Below the pieces are notes generated by a model. The model saw only the letters and a program-made list of their open reading frames with translations. It was not told where the DNA came from and searched no databases. Both the position numbers and the translations under genes were made by a program. Of a stretch of DNA of 64,000 nucleotides, positions 48,440-60,169 are shown piece by piece. Source of the stretch: Diphasiastrum complanatum (taxonomy: Eukaryota; Streptophyta; Lycopodiopsida; Lycopodiales; Lycopodiaceae); the NCBI GenBank assembly GCA_029204225.1, contig CM055098.1, positions 53,695,824 to 53,759,823 on the forward strand. The letters are read 5' to 3'. Within the stretch, counting starts at the first letter, position 1. Every line of letters starts with the position of its first letter.

Positions 48440-51400
48440 ATTTTTGAGGAGTGTGAAAAATGCAAAAATTATGCTTGGTCAAGGCCAAATCTATGTATAT
48501 AGGATGATTACACATGTGTGGAGCCTGTTCCCACGTGTGAAATAAATTTACTTTTCATGTAGTACAATCATATAGCTTGTACATATAGTTTAAATCAAGT
48601 TCTATTGGCTAAAAAGGCCAAAAACATGTTTTTTAGTCATATGCCACATGTGGAATAAGCCGAGGAAGTCAAATTTGCACTTCTAGAAGAGTTTTTCCTA
48701 GTTCTCTACATTGAAGAAAAATGGACCAAAAGTGCTCAAAATAGAAGGTTTTGTCCAAGTGTCAATATTGCATGATGAATCATCACATGACAAAGCACCC
48801 TCACACATGTCTGCAGGATCGAGTAGGCTTGAGCCTTGCTTCATGATCTATTAAGAGCAACTTTATACTTACATATACAAAGAGATTGAGTTCTACTTAT
48901 AGCAAGACTAGAAGGCAATTGAATAATCTCTTTGAACTCAATTTTTCCTAAAACTTTTGGATTTGGATTTTGTTTTCTTATGCACTTATGTAAAAAATTT
49001 ACTTAGTAATTCCTTCCAAAGAAAAAAAAATGTTCTGTGATGTTTGTAAACATTTGTATGATAGTTCATACATTTATGATTTTTATTTATTTTTTGCTTT
49101 TCATTTCACAATTTGCCTAATCAATGCCAGACAACTTGCAAATTCCAAGTTAGCAAGTGATTCAATGATGAAATCAATCAAAATAATTGATGTATATTTA
49201 CATGTGATGATTGTGGGAAGTTGTTTGATAAGTTTTTGAGACCATAAAGGATGCTCTTGGTTGCATTCTTGCAATCTTTTTCTTTTTATGCAATCCATGA
49301 AAGATCTAAAAGCAAATGATGAATTGTCAAAGTGACATGTGCTCATTATGTTGGCACAATGGTATGAATATTGAGTTTTTTTCAAAGGTCCATAAACAAG
49401 TTGTAAAAGGTTAATAATGGGTATTATAGCTCATGAAAGTCCAAGGCTGTAGCCAAAAAAGATTAAAAGACACAAATAAAATCATTCTTATCCTCCTCTA
49501 CACTTAGAAACGAATCTCGAGTGACCTTCCCACTAGGTTCAATGTCACAATTATGGCAATGTTACTCCATAATTATATGGTCATTTTACACATGGACAAG
49601 TCATAAAATTTTTGCCCTTTCTAGGTATATTCATAGATGACATCATATACAATGTTGGGTGGTTATATAGGTGCACAACTTGTTTCAAAACCAACATGGA
49701 CAATATGAGTCTTTGTGATACTAGAACAACTACTTGGTATTGGCCTTGGGAGTACTTGGGTCATATAGTTTTGGCCCAAGCAATACTAGGCCAAAAACTC
49801 GAGTTGGAGAGGGTCATGGCTCATGCACAAGTTATGCACCTTGCGCATACCTAAACTTGTGATTAAGGCAAAGGTCCGTGATTATTGAGAGAAAATTTTC
49901 TACATTCCTCTTAAAATGAAAGAAACAAATTTGCAACACAATTCTCCTTGTATGACATCTATGCTCATAGGCTTGTGAATTGGAGGCTCAATTCTTAAGT
50001 CCCTTGTTTTTTTCCCCATCGCTATAGGGTTGTGATCATTCATACCCAAGTTCATTATTGGACGATATCATCCTTGCAATGCCAAATCTAGTTCCTAAAA
50101 GTGTAAAACTCATATGCTTGTAATGTTATTTGCTGCATATCAAAAACGTAATACTATTTACTACCATGGATTTTTTTGGTTTTGAAAAATAAGAAATCTT
50201 CCAACGATGGTATTAAAACCAATCATATCCTACCTACCTAGAGTCTAGTTAGATTAACACAAACTAGACTCAAGTAAGTAGTTAGATTAAGCACAAACTA
50301 GACCCATGTAAGTAGGTATGTAGTTAGGTGGATAAGTAATGTCCAAATATATCACTAAGGATGATGGGTTTAAAATTCACATAATTTGCGACTTTTTTAG
50401 TGTGCTCAAATTATGAAGATTTTGAGTATGTGTGTTTAAAGATTCCCCCTCTACAATGCCCAATTTTGAGAAATAAATATGATGTTGCCCAACCATTTAG
50501 TACAAAAGTAGCTATTGGGCAAAATTGTGAGCACCCCTATATAGGAAGGGAGTAGAAAAAAAATGAAACACCCCATTCATTATCGGATTATCCATACAAC
50601 TTAGAAGCATCTCATAGATAAATGAGGTGGTAAAATTTGACTCGTGATTCGATGAAGTTATAATATCTGTGTAATGAGTCAATCAGCTCTTGAGAGTTGG
50701 GCCTTGGCATCCATATCTGACAAATAATTGTGGTTAAACCCAACAAATTGAGTACAATCTACCTTTGAAGAAGGACGACTTGTATTTAGCAACGAAAGTT
50801 GTTTGAGGAATCTCTTTGGATAATAACTTATAAGTACATGATTTGACAAGGGGGATGCATTCAATGAATCAAAAGGTTAAAGTCCATGTGCCATGAGAGG
50901 TCAGGAGTCAGGACTCTGTATCCACACAAAGCGGTCCATTTTAAAGGTACTCGTCGGAATAATGGATGTAGAATTTCCAGTTTGAGGAAAATCTATAAAT
51001 CATGGAAGAATCGCCATATTTACTTTATGATGCTACTTTTAGAGGTCATCATCAGTACCTCGTACCCCACAAAAGTTTTTAATAGGTAAGCTGCTGCCTG
51101 CTGCTGTGTGATTGCTAGGCCTAGTGGGATGTGTAGTGTGTAATCCGAGAAATTGAGAAATGATTCGGGAAAGCCGGCAATATGTGTAAATGGAACTGGG
51201 ATAGTTTTTTTTTTTGTTAATACCGGCTTTCCCGAGAAAGTTTGTGTGTGGATTTTGCAAGAATGTGTTCTAATTTCTAGACACTCAAACTAAATACTCC
51301 AAAATGTGAGAGCCATTCGTGGCTTGGTGGTGATGGGACTTCCGAATTGACAGCAACCATCTTTTTGGAAGAAACTTCGTGGGTTTTGTTGCAACTTTGC

Positions 51401-53700
51401 ACGGGTCTTTAATGATGGAAGATCGCCAAAAGATTGCAGCCTTTTTTGAAATTTTCTACAAGTTCAATTCACCTTTTTGGTAGCTATTCCTTTACATCAC
51501 AAAAGTGTGTCCATAAACAACATCGCTTTCCGATTCAACCTTTTTGCTTTAATCACATGAAAGATCTGTCAAGTTCCAACCAAGTTCAAATTTCATGACT
51601 TTATGGGAAAAAAGGAAGTTGAAAAGCACCTCCACACCATATAATTACAAAAAAGGACTCTGTTTTCTAATCCGAAAGTAATTGTTTATTTAAGTCTTTC
51701 AACCCACATGCCAAATGTTATTGTAAAAAGGATCAAGGCTTTTGAAATTTGCCTTGACTCTTGAAGCTTGAGCTCTCTCCTAAAGTTACAACTTACAACT
51801 AAAGGTTTACCCATGATTAACATAAACCTAGGAGATAGTGTCATTTGCAAGTTGCCACAGCTGGGCCCAGGCATCAGCAGGCTGCTCATCAGATTCTCAG
51901 AACTATTTTAAAGCAAAGCAGAGTACTCTGACCATCTTATTCAAGCTAAGGATATTAGATAGCTTGTCCCCTAACTTTTTCAATTGATGAGTACAAGTAC
52001 CTACTGCTAGCATCCTAGATTCCCTAGCCCTTTCTCGCCTTTTCTCCCACCAAAAGGCTGCCCAAAATTATAAAGAAACATAAAAAGGCAAACTCGTCCT
52101 TTCTGTGGGTCTCAAGAGCCAGGGCGGCGCCTTTGGCAGGCCGGTGCACCAATCAGGGGCCCCACTTTGATGGCCAATTAAAAGGTGCAAAGCAGTGGTT
52201 TGCGGTAGGGGGTCCCCCAGGACGAATCAAATTTTAGGTGGGACCTTTTTCAGACCAATCTACCGACCAATCTCTCAAACAAATTCAAAAGGAAGCCTAA
52301 ACTACTCTTTTGCATAGCTTTTTCAGGCCTGAGGCTATATCATACAATAATTCACAAAAAAAAACACACTTTCTCCAAGCTCCTTTTGGATTTAGCTTCA
52401 ATTTCCCCCAACAACTAAATGCTGGAGTTCACTTGGATCCATATGGATTCTTAGCATCCTTTTGGCCTAAAATTTGCTTTTGACTAGCGGTTTCAACTCA
52501 ATATTACCTAGACTCCATTGGACATTTGGATTTGCTTTTGGCTCTTATTGTTGACTAGCTCAACTCACTACTAACCATAGTTTGGTGAACCGACTCCCGA
52601 GTTTCTTTTCAATGCTCTTTGAAATATTTTCAAGCCAAACTTGTAAACAAGCTAGATGAAAGTCTTAAACCATAAGAACAAAACCTAATAATTGTAAAAT
52701 CTATATGTCCAATTATATAGTTATATATTTTTTATCAAAAAATCACCTACAAATTGTACAATGAATATGTAAAATGCCAATTTTCACAATTGCCATACAA
52801 AACTTTATCATTTTTTGGTGAGCACAAGAGTTTTTTTTCATAATAGCATATTTTCAAGAATGACTTAAGTGGCATTCAAGGTCCCCCCATAATTCAAGAA
52901 TGTAGGCTGGTGCATGATGGAGAGATCTTTCTTCTACCTAAGAAGTCCCCACCACTTTTGGATGAGCATTGAGACCACAACGTCTACTCACAAGCAATCT
53001 TGGTTGAAAATACCCTTTTTTCTTTTTTCCTAAAACCTATACTTCAACCTCTTGACTTGCTCCACACTAGACTCCAATAGACCTTTCAAGTTTGGAGTTT
53101 TGTACACCTTTTTGGTTTGGCATTAACAATTTGTGATGTAATGTCTGTATGATGATGCATATCCTAGGGTTCTTTTTTCCCCCACAAAAGCTACTTTGAC
53201 AATAAAATCTGTACAAAGTACTATAAGACCATAAATCCTCATCAACATTCTTAGAAAAAATGCGTTCACACACACTAGCTATGTAGTCTTCCATCACTTG
53301 GGCCTATATATTGTGGAGTCTCCATGCAACCACTTTGATGTTTCCTTTTCGTTTCCTGATTCTCTTGCTTTTTACCTCTTCCATATATTCTAGAGTAATA
53401 AGGATTTGGACATATTCCATAATCGTGAGACCTCACCATTTGTTCTCAACATTATATAGGGCAAGTGATGGGTTTAAACTTGAAGTAGAAGTGTAATAAA
53501 TGGTTTTGTTGACAACCAAAGAATAACACAAAAGCAAGTCTTTCTCAGTCTTGTTGATACTATAAATTCTATTGACATTGCCTTTGTAATTACATTTAAG
53601 GGCAAGAGATTGTTGAAGGATTCTCAAAGAATTTTTTTTTTGCTTGCCACCTTAGTTATTTCGGCATTTTCTATTTTCCTTGTCTAAACACTAGGTTGAT
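48440..53700. other. AT-rich non-coding DNA, nothing recognised
   Basis: No coding resemblance, LTR pair or RNA gene is visible over 5.2 kb. ACACATGTGTGG and CACGTGTGAAA motifs at about 48,510-48,540 match those in nearby LTRs, so its left end is probably LTR-derived. A locally GC-rich patch lies at 52,110-52,250. Confidence 0.5.
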
Positions 53701-53702
53701 TA

Positions 53703-53931
53703 TTGGAGTCGCAATCAATATTGAGTCAGGTTATTTTGAGTCATGATTATGCACTTTCAACCAATGTGAGTACTTCAAATGCCCAATTATGGCATCAAAG
53801 ATTACGACATTTAAATATGAGATCTATCTTGTACATGCATCACAATAGTATGGTTAAGGATCTAAGCATTAATGTTGCCTCCACTGTGTAGGGTTAAGGA
53901 TCTAAGCATTAATGTTGCCTCCTCTGTGTAG
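53703..53931 (+). pseudogene. Ty1/copia GAG-pre-integrase fragment
   Basis: Reads TSNAQLWHQRLRHLNMRSIL then YMHHNSMVKDLSINVAS. WH.RL.HLN is the hallmark of the copia GAG_pre-integrase zinc-binding region. The last 40 bp are present twice in tandem (53,852-53,891 and 53,892-53,931). LTR X begins directly after, cutting the copia element. Confidence 0.8.
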
Positions 53932-54506
53932 GGGGTATTCCCAACACAACGTGAGCAAAGGGATAAATTTAATAATAAATGTGTTGCGAGGGCATGGCTT
54001 CCTACGTGTATAAGTCCATGGCCCAATGAGCACGTGAGCTAATCATAAATTGAAATAATAGACTTGGGCCCTTTATAATTAAAATAAAGCTTGAGGCCCA
54101 AAGTCATTTTAAAACTTAGAGTTTACTTTTAAGAGTTGGGTCCACTTTTGTACTCACATGAATCTTGTGAATTCTAATGTACTTTTTATGGACCCTTGGA
54201 TCAAGTTGGGTCCAAGATGAATGGATAGGATCATTGTGAATATTAGCCAATAGGATTTTGGGGCAAGGGCCTTCCCCATTCATAAAAAGGCCATTTGTAC
54301 TCTATTTGCATGCTTAATGAGAAGGAGGAAACTCTACTATTTTTGGAAGAGAAACATCCTCATTTGCTATTCAATGCTTGCTATTGCTCTTGTTGTTTTC
54401 ATTTGCTTTCAAGTTCATGCTTTGTTGGTTTCATTAGTTTATGTTTCTCCCTTAGCAAGTACAATGAGCAAGTGAGCTACCCTCCCTCCTCACACACACA
54501 CACACA

Positions 54507-54548
<42 letters not shown>

Positions 54549-54799
54549 TCTGAGTCTACCTTCTATGCTCCTTCTATTCATTTTACTCTCTTTCTCTCCC
54601 TCTCTTTCACTACAAATTATGTGGAATGCTAATTTAGTGGAGTAAGTTAGTGGGGGTAGTGTTGAAGGTGGTAGTGTTAGTGAAAGAAGTAGAGAACTAT
54701 TTAAAAGTAGTATCTTTACATAGTTAGGTACCTATCCAGTGTTCTAACCCTTGTTGATAGGCGGGAGGGCTACTACTACGCAAGATCTTCGACCCTGCA
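53925..54799 (+). repeat. LTR family X, plus-strand copy (Ty3/gypsy type)
   Basis: Begins near TGTGTAGGGGGTATTCCC and ends ACCCTGCA at 54,799. It is inverted relative to 26,928-27,492 and colinear with it for about 550 bp. CATAAAAAGG at about 54,283 may be its TATA region; a CA/CT microsatellite lies inside at 54,491-54,546. The downstream primer site identifies it as a 5' LTR. Confidence 0.7.
54491..54546. repeat. (CA)n(CT)n microsatellite inside LTR X
   Basis: About 9 CA units followed by about 19 CT units. The inverted LTR X copy has a 100-bp AG tract at the same place, so this is a hypervariable site of the LTR. Confidence 0.9.
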
Positions 54800-54800
54800 G

Positions 54801-54818
54801 TGGCGCCATTGCCGAGGA
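54801..54818 (+). other. Primer-binding site, gypsy (Athila/Tat-like) type
   Basis: TGGCGCCATTGCCGAGGA lies one base after the LTR end. Plant Athila/Tat elements commonly carry TGGCGCCGTTGCCGGGGA here; two differences. Confidence 0.7.
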
Positions 54819-55146
54819 TAGGTTCTCACTAACTAGTATAGCTACATTTTAGTTATTTCTTGCTTTTTAGAGTAGTTTTAGGTGAATTTTGGGGTAGGAA
54901 GAATTAGTTTTCTGTATTTTCTTGTGTTTGGACTATTCTCAGCTAGCGGAGGAGGTGTGAGAGGATAGAGGAGGCCTTGAACAGTCTCTAAAGGCTTGAC
55001 ATCCAAACCAAAATTTGAGAAAATCCAAAAAACACACCAATCTGCATTTTGGAGGGAAAAAAAGCCAAATTTTCCATCAAATTTTGTTTTCTCCAGAAGC
55101 AGTGAGAGATAGCCCTCGCATGACTGTCAGCAGCTCTAGGGTATTG

Positions 55147-55362
55147 TAGGAAAAATAGTAATTATTCTTCCACAGAGAACACAATGGAAATAAGTCAAAC
55201 TAATATCAGTGTCTTCAATCGGGTCTGTTTCTTATCTATGTACTAATAGGATAGTTTTGTCTTGATTGAGTATAGCGAGCGGAATTAATATGCGAAATTA
55301 AGAGACAGCTTAGGACAATTTTAGACAAACAAAAACTATTGATCAAAAACAAATTTTTATAT
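55147..55362 (-). repeat. Duplicate of copia LTR U5 end, distal copy
   Basis: TAGGAAAAATAGTAATTATT through AAAAACAAATTTTTATA matches 55,547-55,765 in the same orientation at an offset of 400 bp. The two flank a tandem array of primer-site motifs. Confidence 0.85.
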
Positions 55363-55373
55363 CGACTCTATAT

Positions 55374-55543
55374 GATCTGATACCACTGTATCAACTCTAA
55401 TTCGCTTTGATACCACTATATCAGCACAATATGCTCTGATACCATTGTATTAGCTCTGATTTTATATGCTCTGATACCGTTGTATCAACACAATATGCTC
55501 TGATACCACTATATCAGCTTTAATCCTGTACGCTCTGATACCA
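55374..55543 (-). repeat. Tandem array of six iMet primer-binding-site motifs
   Basis: On the minus strand TGGTATCAGAGC or a one- or two-base variant occurs six times: 55,374-55,385, 55,404-55,415, 55,433-55,444, 55,468-55,479, 55,497-55,508 and 55,532-55,543. Each is followed by a short ATATTGTG.TGATA or similar spacer; unit length is 29-30 or 35 bp. Retroelements normally have one such site. Two LTR-end copies flank the array. Confidence 0.88.
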
Positions 55544-55546
55544 CTA

Positions 55547-56340
55547 TAGGAAAAATAGTAATTATTCTTCCACAGAGAATACGATGAAAGTTTGAATAAA
55601 TCAAACTAATATCAATGTCTTCAATAGGGTCTGTTCCTAATCTATGTACCAATAGAATAGTTTTGTCTTGATTGAATATAGCGTGTGGAATTAATATGTG
55701 GAATTAAGAGACAACTTAAGACAATTTTAGACAAATAGAAACTATTGGTCAAAAATGAATTTTTATAACTCTGAATTTGAATCACCAATATACATCTCTT
55801 GCTATCTTAACTCATTGTTGTGTCTCTGATTGAATGAGTCTAAGAGTCTCTTCAGCATGAGAGTGTGTTTACAACAAGTAGTGCACATGTATTTATATTT
55901 TTTACAAGTAGAGTTGAGGAAGTCCTCCAAATCCAAGGTAGAGCCTCCAAAAGCAACCTGCAAGCTTCAAGATGCTCCCCAACTCCAAGCTAGGATGCCT
56001 CCACCTGCAAGTAAGGATCTGCAAGCCTCCAAGGATCTCTCCTCCACCTGTGTCCCTACTCTTTAAACACAAAGATAGATAACAAGCTGGCCTCAAGTAT
56101 TCACCACCCAACCATAGCTAGATCCAAGCTCCAAGCAAGACCTATCTAGCACCCCCTTGCTAATCATAAACAAATCACAAGCATACCACAACACTCCATA
56201 GCATTCTCAAGATCCAAACCCTACTTATGTCCCATATCGTAAGCAAGATCCAAACCTCAAGCATACTACCACAAGAAAGCACTCTACACACTAGTAGCAA
56301 CACTAGAGCATAAGCAAAGAAAACAAGAGAGATCTCTCCT
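55547..56340 (-). repeat. Copia-type LTR, minus strand
   Basis: The U5 end (55,547-55,765) adjoins the primer-site array. Upstream on the minus strand, AAAAATATAAATACATGTG (about 55,884-55,902) is a likely TATA region, and 55,920-56,340 is a C/A-rich U3 with recurring AAGATCCAAACC-like words. The start of the LTR is not defined. Confidence 0.55.
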
Positions 56341-56389
56341 CCCCCTCCCCCCCAATGGGCACCCTACTACCCTCATATGGATGGCCCAT

Positions 56390-56640
56390 GGACCCCTCCA
56401 ATGCTTATGGATGCGCAGGACATCCGGGTATACAAAGAACGCTTGACTTAGTTCAAAGGCAATTTTGGTGTCCTAAGATTAAAAGTCAGGTAGAGGCCTA
56501 TGTACTTAAATGTACTAAGTGCCAGTTAAATAAAGTAGAGAGGCTAAAAGCTAGTGGCCTGTTACATCCTTTAGATATTCCTACTGGAAAGTGGGAAAGT
56601 ATATTTATGGATTTTGTGGTCGGGCTACATTCGGATATTC
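56390..56640 (+). pseudogene. Ty3/gypsy integrase N-terminus
   Basis: GHPGIQRTLDLVQRQFWCPK, VEAYVLKCTKCQLNKVER and HPLDIPTGKWESIFMDFVVG: the H2C2 zinc-binding domain and the first strand of the integrase core. The HPLDIP..KWESI block matches 36,610-36,660, so it is the same chromovirus family. At about 56,640 it changes in frame into a copia integrase. Confidence 0.85.
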
Positions 56641-57287
56641 ATGGAATTACTACAATTAGCAATAGTGAAGCTAAGATGTATGTAACTTTCATTGATGATT
56701 TTTGTAGATTTTGTTGATCTATCTATTAAAGAGAAAAGATGAAGTGTATGATGTCTTGTTAAGTTCAAGAATGCAAGGGAGAGCCAATTTTCCACAAAGA
56801 TCAAGTGCTTAAAGAGTGACAATGTTGGAGAATACATATTTACCAAGTTTAAGGCTTTTTGTGATGAGCATGGGATCAAGAGGGAGTATACAACACCAAG
56901 CAAAATAGAGTGGCCGAGAGGAAGAATAGGACTTTATGTGAAAGTGCCAAAGCCATGAGGTTAAGTGCTAATCTTTATAAGCCATTTTGGGATCAAGCTT
57001 TGTTGTGTGCTAATTTCTTGTGCTATAGGTGGCCGAGTGCTGTTTTGGATGGAAGGACACCTTTTGAGATGCTTAAAACTTTTGGATGCACATGCTATGT
57101 CAATATAACTCTTGATGATAGGACCAAGGAGGATCCATCTTCAAGGAAAGATATATTCATTGGATATAGTGAGGTGAGTAAAGCCTACAAGATTTACATT
57201 CCTACTACTAATAAGGTTTTATTGGTAGAGATGTCATTTTTGATGAGGGGAATACTCCAAAGGTTTCTTCAAGTGATGATGTTGTAG
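56640..57287 (+). pseudogene. Ty1/copia integrase core
   Basis: SEAKMYVTFIDDFCRF, then after frame changes KFKAFCDEHGIKREYT, VAERKNRTLCESAKAMR, KPFWDQALLCANFLCYR, TPFEMLKTFGCTCYV and FIGYSEVSKAYKIY. This is copia integrase from the first catalytic Asp (FIDD) through the catalytic-Glu segment (ERKNRT) into the C-terminal part. Broken at 56,717 and about 56,880. It begins fused to a gypsy integrase N-terminus. Confidence 0.85.
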
Positions 57288-57543
57288 ATGGATCTAACAT
57301 TGAAATGACTTCCTTCTATCTTGCAAATTATGGCGAATCTCCGCAAAATATTCTGCAAGGTTTCGCTCCTAATCCACATATAGACTGAATAATTCCGGAT
57401 AAGCCATATTGATATTTATTAGCAAACCTGCATCATTGAATACGTCTAAATATGCAACCGCTTGTGGTTTGTATAGCTGAAACTGCGACTTTCGCTTCCA
57501 AAAATGTCGCTTATTATCTTCGTTTCACAAAAATTGAAGTTCT

Positions 57544-58548
57544 TTGATACGGATATATTCGCAAGCATACATAGCCGAAGAGCCTATGTATAACTCTACC
57601 GATCCGAAAGGTACAACCTGGAATTTACCCTGGATTATGCCCCAACAGAGACATCCTTTCTGCTTGATAGTGAATTGGCCCATAACCAGAGAAAGTCATC
57701 CTTCTCCCATGCTCGCTTCCAGTCGTCGAAGGCGATCCCTACTGCGCCTGGTAGCATCATGTAATCCACACACCATGACTGTCCTCAACCGCAAAAGCGG
57801 ATTGGTTATGTACCATTATGTTCGAATTGCAGAGAGCCTGGCCACAAGTATCCTGATTGCCCTCAGCCGCAGAAGCCGCAACCCAAATATCAGTATGTAG
57901 CAACACCAGCTGCTGCAGACACAAAAGTGAAAGCTGCGACTGATGCTGTTGTGCAAAGAATTGATGTTATTGAGGGAAAACTGGCAAAGACAGAAGATCA
58001 GTCCTGGCCAAGTGACGTGGAGAAATTATTCAAAGTCACAACGAGAAGCAAAAGCTCCTCGAAACCTGATCAGAAATCTTCAACAAAATGCTAAAAATCC
58101 TCGAAGAATAAATCCTCTAGCAAAACAACGAACAAATCTACGACTAAGGAAGATCTCAAAGATGACCGTGACTATGACCGCAATGCTGCGAAGTTATTTG
58201 CAAAAGATATCTCAGCAGAAACAAAGGAAATCATCAACGCTGAACTTTCGACAGCTGCTGCAGAAAAGGTGGTCACTTTCGAGGATGAGGACGAAGAAAT
58301 CGCGAAGACGAAATTGTCTAGTGTTGTTATCGATAAACCAACCTTGAAATCAAAGACGAAAGAATATGACATCGTGACTGATATTGGATCGCTTCATCCG
58401 AACATTACTTTTGAACAGCTGTTGGCAGATAACACTTATTACAGAAAGCAACTAAAAGGTCTTTCTGTTCTCAAAAAGAAGAAAAAAATTTCTCTGCCAG
58501 ATGCTGGTGTTTTGTCTATCGATTTAGGTGATCAAAAAATTGCCAATT
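57544..58548 (+). pseudogene. Ty3/gypsy gag C-terminus with CCHC knuckle
   Basis: Frame pieces read DYAPTETSFLLDSELAHNQR, then at 57,819-57,860 the perfect knuckle CSNCREPGHKYPDC, flanked on both sides by CPQPQK repeats. Further on, VVQRIDVIEGKLAKTEDQ, RSKSSSKPDQKSSTK, AAEKVVTFEDEDEE and SLHPNITFEQLLAD lead to the protease. A stop at about 58,092 and frame changes show decay. This begins the element that runs to 62,361. Confidence 0.75.
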
Positions 58549-58554
58549 GACTCT

Positions 58555-59388
58555 GGTTTTTGTGTAAATATAATAACAAAAGACACATCTCATGCTCAAG
58601 GGCTGATTGACATTCAACCGATATAGCGAAACATCAAGTTAGCTGATTTGACACGACAAAAACTTGTTGGAGAACTGAAAGATGTCACTGTCTACATTCA
58701 AGCCAAGCCATTCACAATGAATTTTATTGTTATCAAACCAATCGATTTGTCATCTTATTCTGTGCTGATTGGACGACCTTGGCTTTATCAATCAAACGCA
58801 AGTGTACATTGGAAATCCAGAGAGCTGAGATTTCAGACTGGTGAGACCAATAACCGAGGTAAGCTAGCAGAACAAGTCATAACCTGGAGTTGTGACAATT
58901 ATGAAGGTGAAACTCCTTTGTTCGACACCAATTTTACATCAGAAGAATCTTTGTATGCCTTGAATATTTTTCCCAATGGATCTGATATTGAAGTGCAGTA
59001 CTTTGAATGTTATGAGAATGCTGATGACGAAGAATTCTTCGATGCCTGCGACGCTGAAGCGGATGTTTCGTATGAAGAGATTAACGTTGCAGAAACGAAT
59101 TCGAAAGAGTCTAACGATTCGAGTGACAAATCTGAACACGAATTTGGTAACAAGAACCAGGTTGACGACAAGAAAACATCTGTGGAGTCAACCATGCGTG
59201 AAATACATGGCCATACCAAGGCCAATATGACAGAAGACATCATTTTACCAGATTCTACTCAACTGATTGAACTTGCACCTGGCAGATTTGTGCATGTTTC
59301 GAAGTCACTTGGAGAATCAGAGTTAGTGGAATTCACTGAACTATTGAAGGAGTATCAGGACATTTTTGCCTGGTCGCTCGACGTTTGA
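58555..59388 (+). pseudogene. Ty3/gypsy aspartic protease and linker to RT
   Basis: IDSGFCVNIITKDT at about 58,547-58,590 holds the catalytic D-S-G. A TAG at about 58,624 follows. Then KLADLTRQKLVGELKDV, FIVIKPIDLSSYSVLIGRPW (the I/LGRPW flap-distal motif of plant gypsy proteases), an acidic linker, and VEFTELLKEYQDIFAWS, the usual start of RT. The frame stops at 59,386, where a foreign block begins. Confidence 0.8.
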
Positions 59389-59394
59389 AGGGTA

Positions 59395-60169
59395 TATGTT
59401 GTAAAGCTACCTTTCCAAGCTTTACTTTCGGCACCACTGGCGCCAGCATTGTCCCCGACGCCAGCAGCGCCCCTGCTGCTCCCGGCGCCAATGGCGCCGG
59501 CGCCGCTCCCGGTGCCACTGTGACTAGAATCCAGCTGGCGCCAAGTTCTCATGGCTGAAAATCTTTGATCGATTCTAGCGAAGTCCAGAGAGCTCAGATC
59601 GATGTGCAATCACCTCACACGATCTAGGCATGATTAAAGGAAGCCTGGGGATCCATAAAATCTAGAGAGAGAAAATGACTTTCTAGAGAGAGAAAATCTT
59701 AGAGAGAGAAAAACGTGCTTCACCAGCCTGGGTAGAGTGCTTGGTATGAGGGGGGGTGCAGAGCTCAGATCGATGTGCAATCACCTTACACGATCTAGGC
59801 ATGATTAAAGGAAGCTTGGGGATCAATAGAATTTAGAGAGAGAAAATGACTTTCCAGAGAGAAAATTCTAGAGAGAGAAAAATGTGCTTTACCAGCCTGG
59901 GTAGAGTGCTTGGTTTGAGGGGGGTGCCAAATCCCACCAATACTATAAGGGAGTGCGGGTTGCGACTCAGGGCGAGCTCCAACCAAGTCTCAGCCTCCCT
60001 TGCTGGAATGTTGTCCTGGCACTCTCCTTGGCATGCCAGCTCCCCAGAGACTAAGGTCGGTCACACACTTGAAATGTAACCTTCTCAGATTTATCAATAA
60101 AGTGGGATTTTTCTCAAACTGACTCTGATTACCTTCTGGGTTTCAGTGTTCGGTAAAAGCGCCAGTTGT
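59395..60169. repeat. Foreign insertion replacing the N-terminal half of RT
   Basis: Between DIFAWS and NAPATFQR a typical RT has about 200 residues; here there are 775 unrelated bases. The block holds a GGCGCC-rich patch (59,430-59,525), a 171-bp tandem duplication and the dispersed repeat shared with 11,030-11,150 at its right end. The RT frame resumes exactly after GCCAGTTGT at 60,170. Confidence 0.7.
59590..59931 (+). repeat. 171-bp tandem duplication
   Basis: GAGCTCAGATCGATGTGCAA begins at 59,590 and again at 59,761; the two units are nearly identical, each containing three TAGAGAGAGAAAA-type words and ACCAGCCTGGGTAGAGTGCT. Confidence 0.9.
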
